Assembly (NCBI GenBank): GCA_026122225.1
Contig: JANEZZ010001959.1
Span: 1,249,501-1,313,500 of the forward strand
Source: Heloderma charlesbogerti
Taxonomy: Eukaryota; Chordata; Lepidosauria; Squamata; Helodermatidae
Length of the DNA: 64,000 nt
Direction: 5' to 3'
The first letter of the stretch is position 1. The number at the start of each line of letters is the position of its first letter. Of this stretch, positions 63,567 through 64,000 are shown piece after piece. The notes beneath the pieces were generated by a model. That model made no database searches, had not been told where the DNA came from, and saw nothing but the letters and a program-made list of their open reading frames with translations. The translations under genes were made by a program, and so were the position numbers.

Positions 63567-64000
63567 AGTTGTGTTGGAGAGCAAGGAGGGGAAGGACCGA
63601 GCATATGAGCCTATAACCCATTCCCTCTTCTTACCCAGATGAAGAGATCAGTAACTTTATGTCTGCATTATGCTACAGAGATGGTAAAAATGGTCCAGTG
63701 GCAGTCTCTTGGGAGTATTCCCCCACACAAAGAATTTAGCAACTTCTCTTGACTACTTCAGTACATCTCATAAAAATAACCTTAAGAGTACTCACTCTTG
63801 TTTTACACAGTCAACAGCTAGTCAGCAATCAAATCTGAGTTCTTTCACTTTTATGTGAATTGCCTGCCATGAAAATAGCATGCTCTCCTCCTAGATTACC
63901 TTCTGGCCCAGGGATCCTGGCAGTGATGCATGTCTAATTTAAATCAGTAGACTGACACTGTACCTCATCTCTTCTCTCCACAGTAGGGAGAGCAGGGGGT
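63567..64000. other. Stretch without a recognised feature
   Basis: No gene or named repeat is seen to the end of the window. Confidence 0.4.

Larger units (their letters stand above)
23068..64000 (+). other. Interpreted SCHIP1 intron, no further exon found
   Basis: The sequence starts with the donor GTAAGT and contains only repeats and unrecognised DNA to the window end. I looked for the next conserved SCHIP1 exon, which starts with a Gln-Lys-Asn-Glu-type segment, and did not find it. A small exon could be missed by eye. Confidence 0.55.

Overview
The window is vertebrate nuclear DNA, most likely from a squamate reptile (lizard or snake). It holds a full-length Sauria-type SINE, BovB (RTE-clade) LINE fragments, many L2, CR1 and L1 LINE pieces, a chromodomain-bearing Ty3/gypsy retroelement, a 5S-rRNA-derived SINE, and dense hAT- and Harbinger-type MITEs. 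There are no bacterial-style operons or CRISPR arrays. I cannot name the species.

One host gene is recognisable. A 690-bp exon on the + strand (22378-23067) encodes the N-terminal part of SCHIP1 (schwannomin/merlin-interacting protein 1; in mammals also expressed as the IQCJ-SCHIP1 fusion). It has a strong 3' splice site, a GTAAGT donor, an in-frame strong-context ATG, and a CpG-rich upstream region that could hold an alternative promoter and first exon. The 41 kb after it is interpreted as SCHIP1 intron. The 21.5 kb before it is upstream intron or flank. I found no other host exon, though short exons could be missed by eye.

Layout: 1-3853, the 3' part of a decayed Ty3/gypsy element with its 3' LTR. 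3854-10560, old repeats, an L2 fragment and unrecognised sequence. 10584-11892, a three-level nest of inverted-repeat elements whose core is a 970-bp CpG-rich foldback element containing a 489-bp palindrome built of smaller palindromes. 12.1-21.4 kb, MITEs, SINEs, CR1 and L2. 21.6-23.07 kb, CpG island and SCHIP1 exon. 23-43 kb, intron with many MITEs, a hAT-type MITE carrying three further insertions, and a local tandem array. 43.7-51.1 kb, Sauria SINE, BovB endonuclease fragment, CR1 LINE, an AT-rich palindrome cluster and two MITEs. 51.7-61.6 kb, three large L2 copies; one is split by a BovB insertion with an 8-bp target-site duplication, and another keeps an uninterrupted 821-codon ORF. 61.6-64 kb, MITEs and an L1 3' end with a perfect 15-bp target-site duplication.

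The most unusual item is the foldback element at 10763-11732. The evolutionary story is one of layered transposition around a conserved neuronal gene. Family names (L2, CR1, BovB, Sauria SINE, SCHIP1) come from remembered motifs, not database searches.
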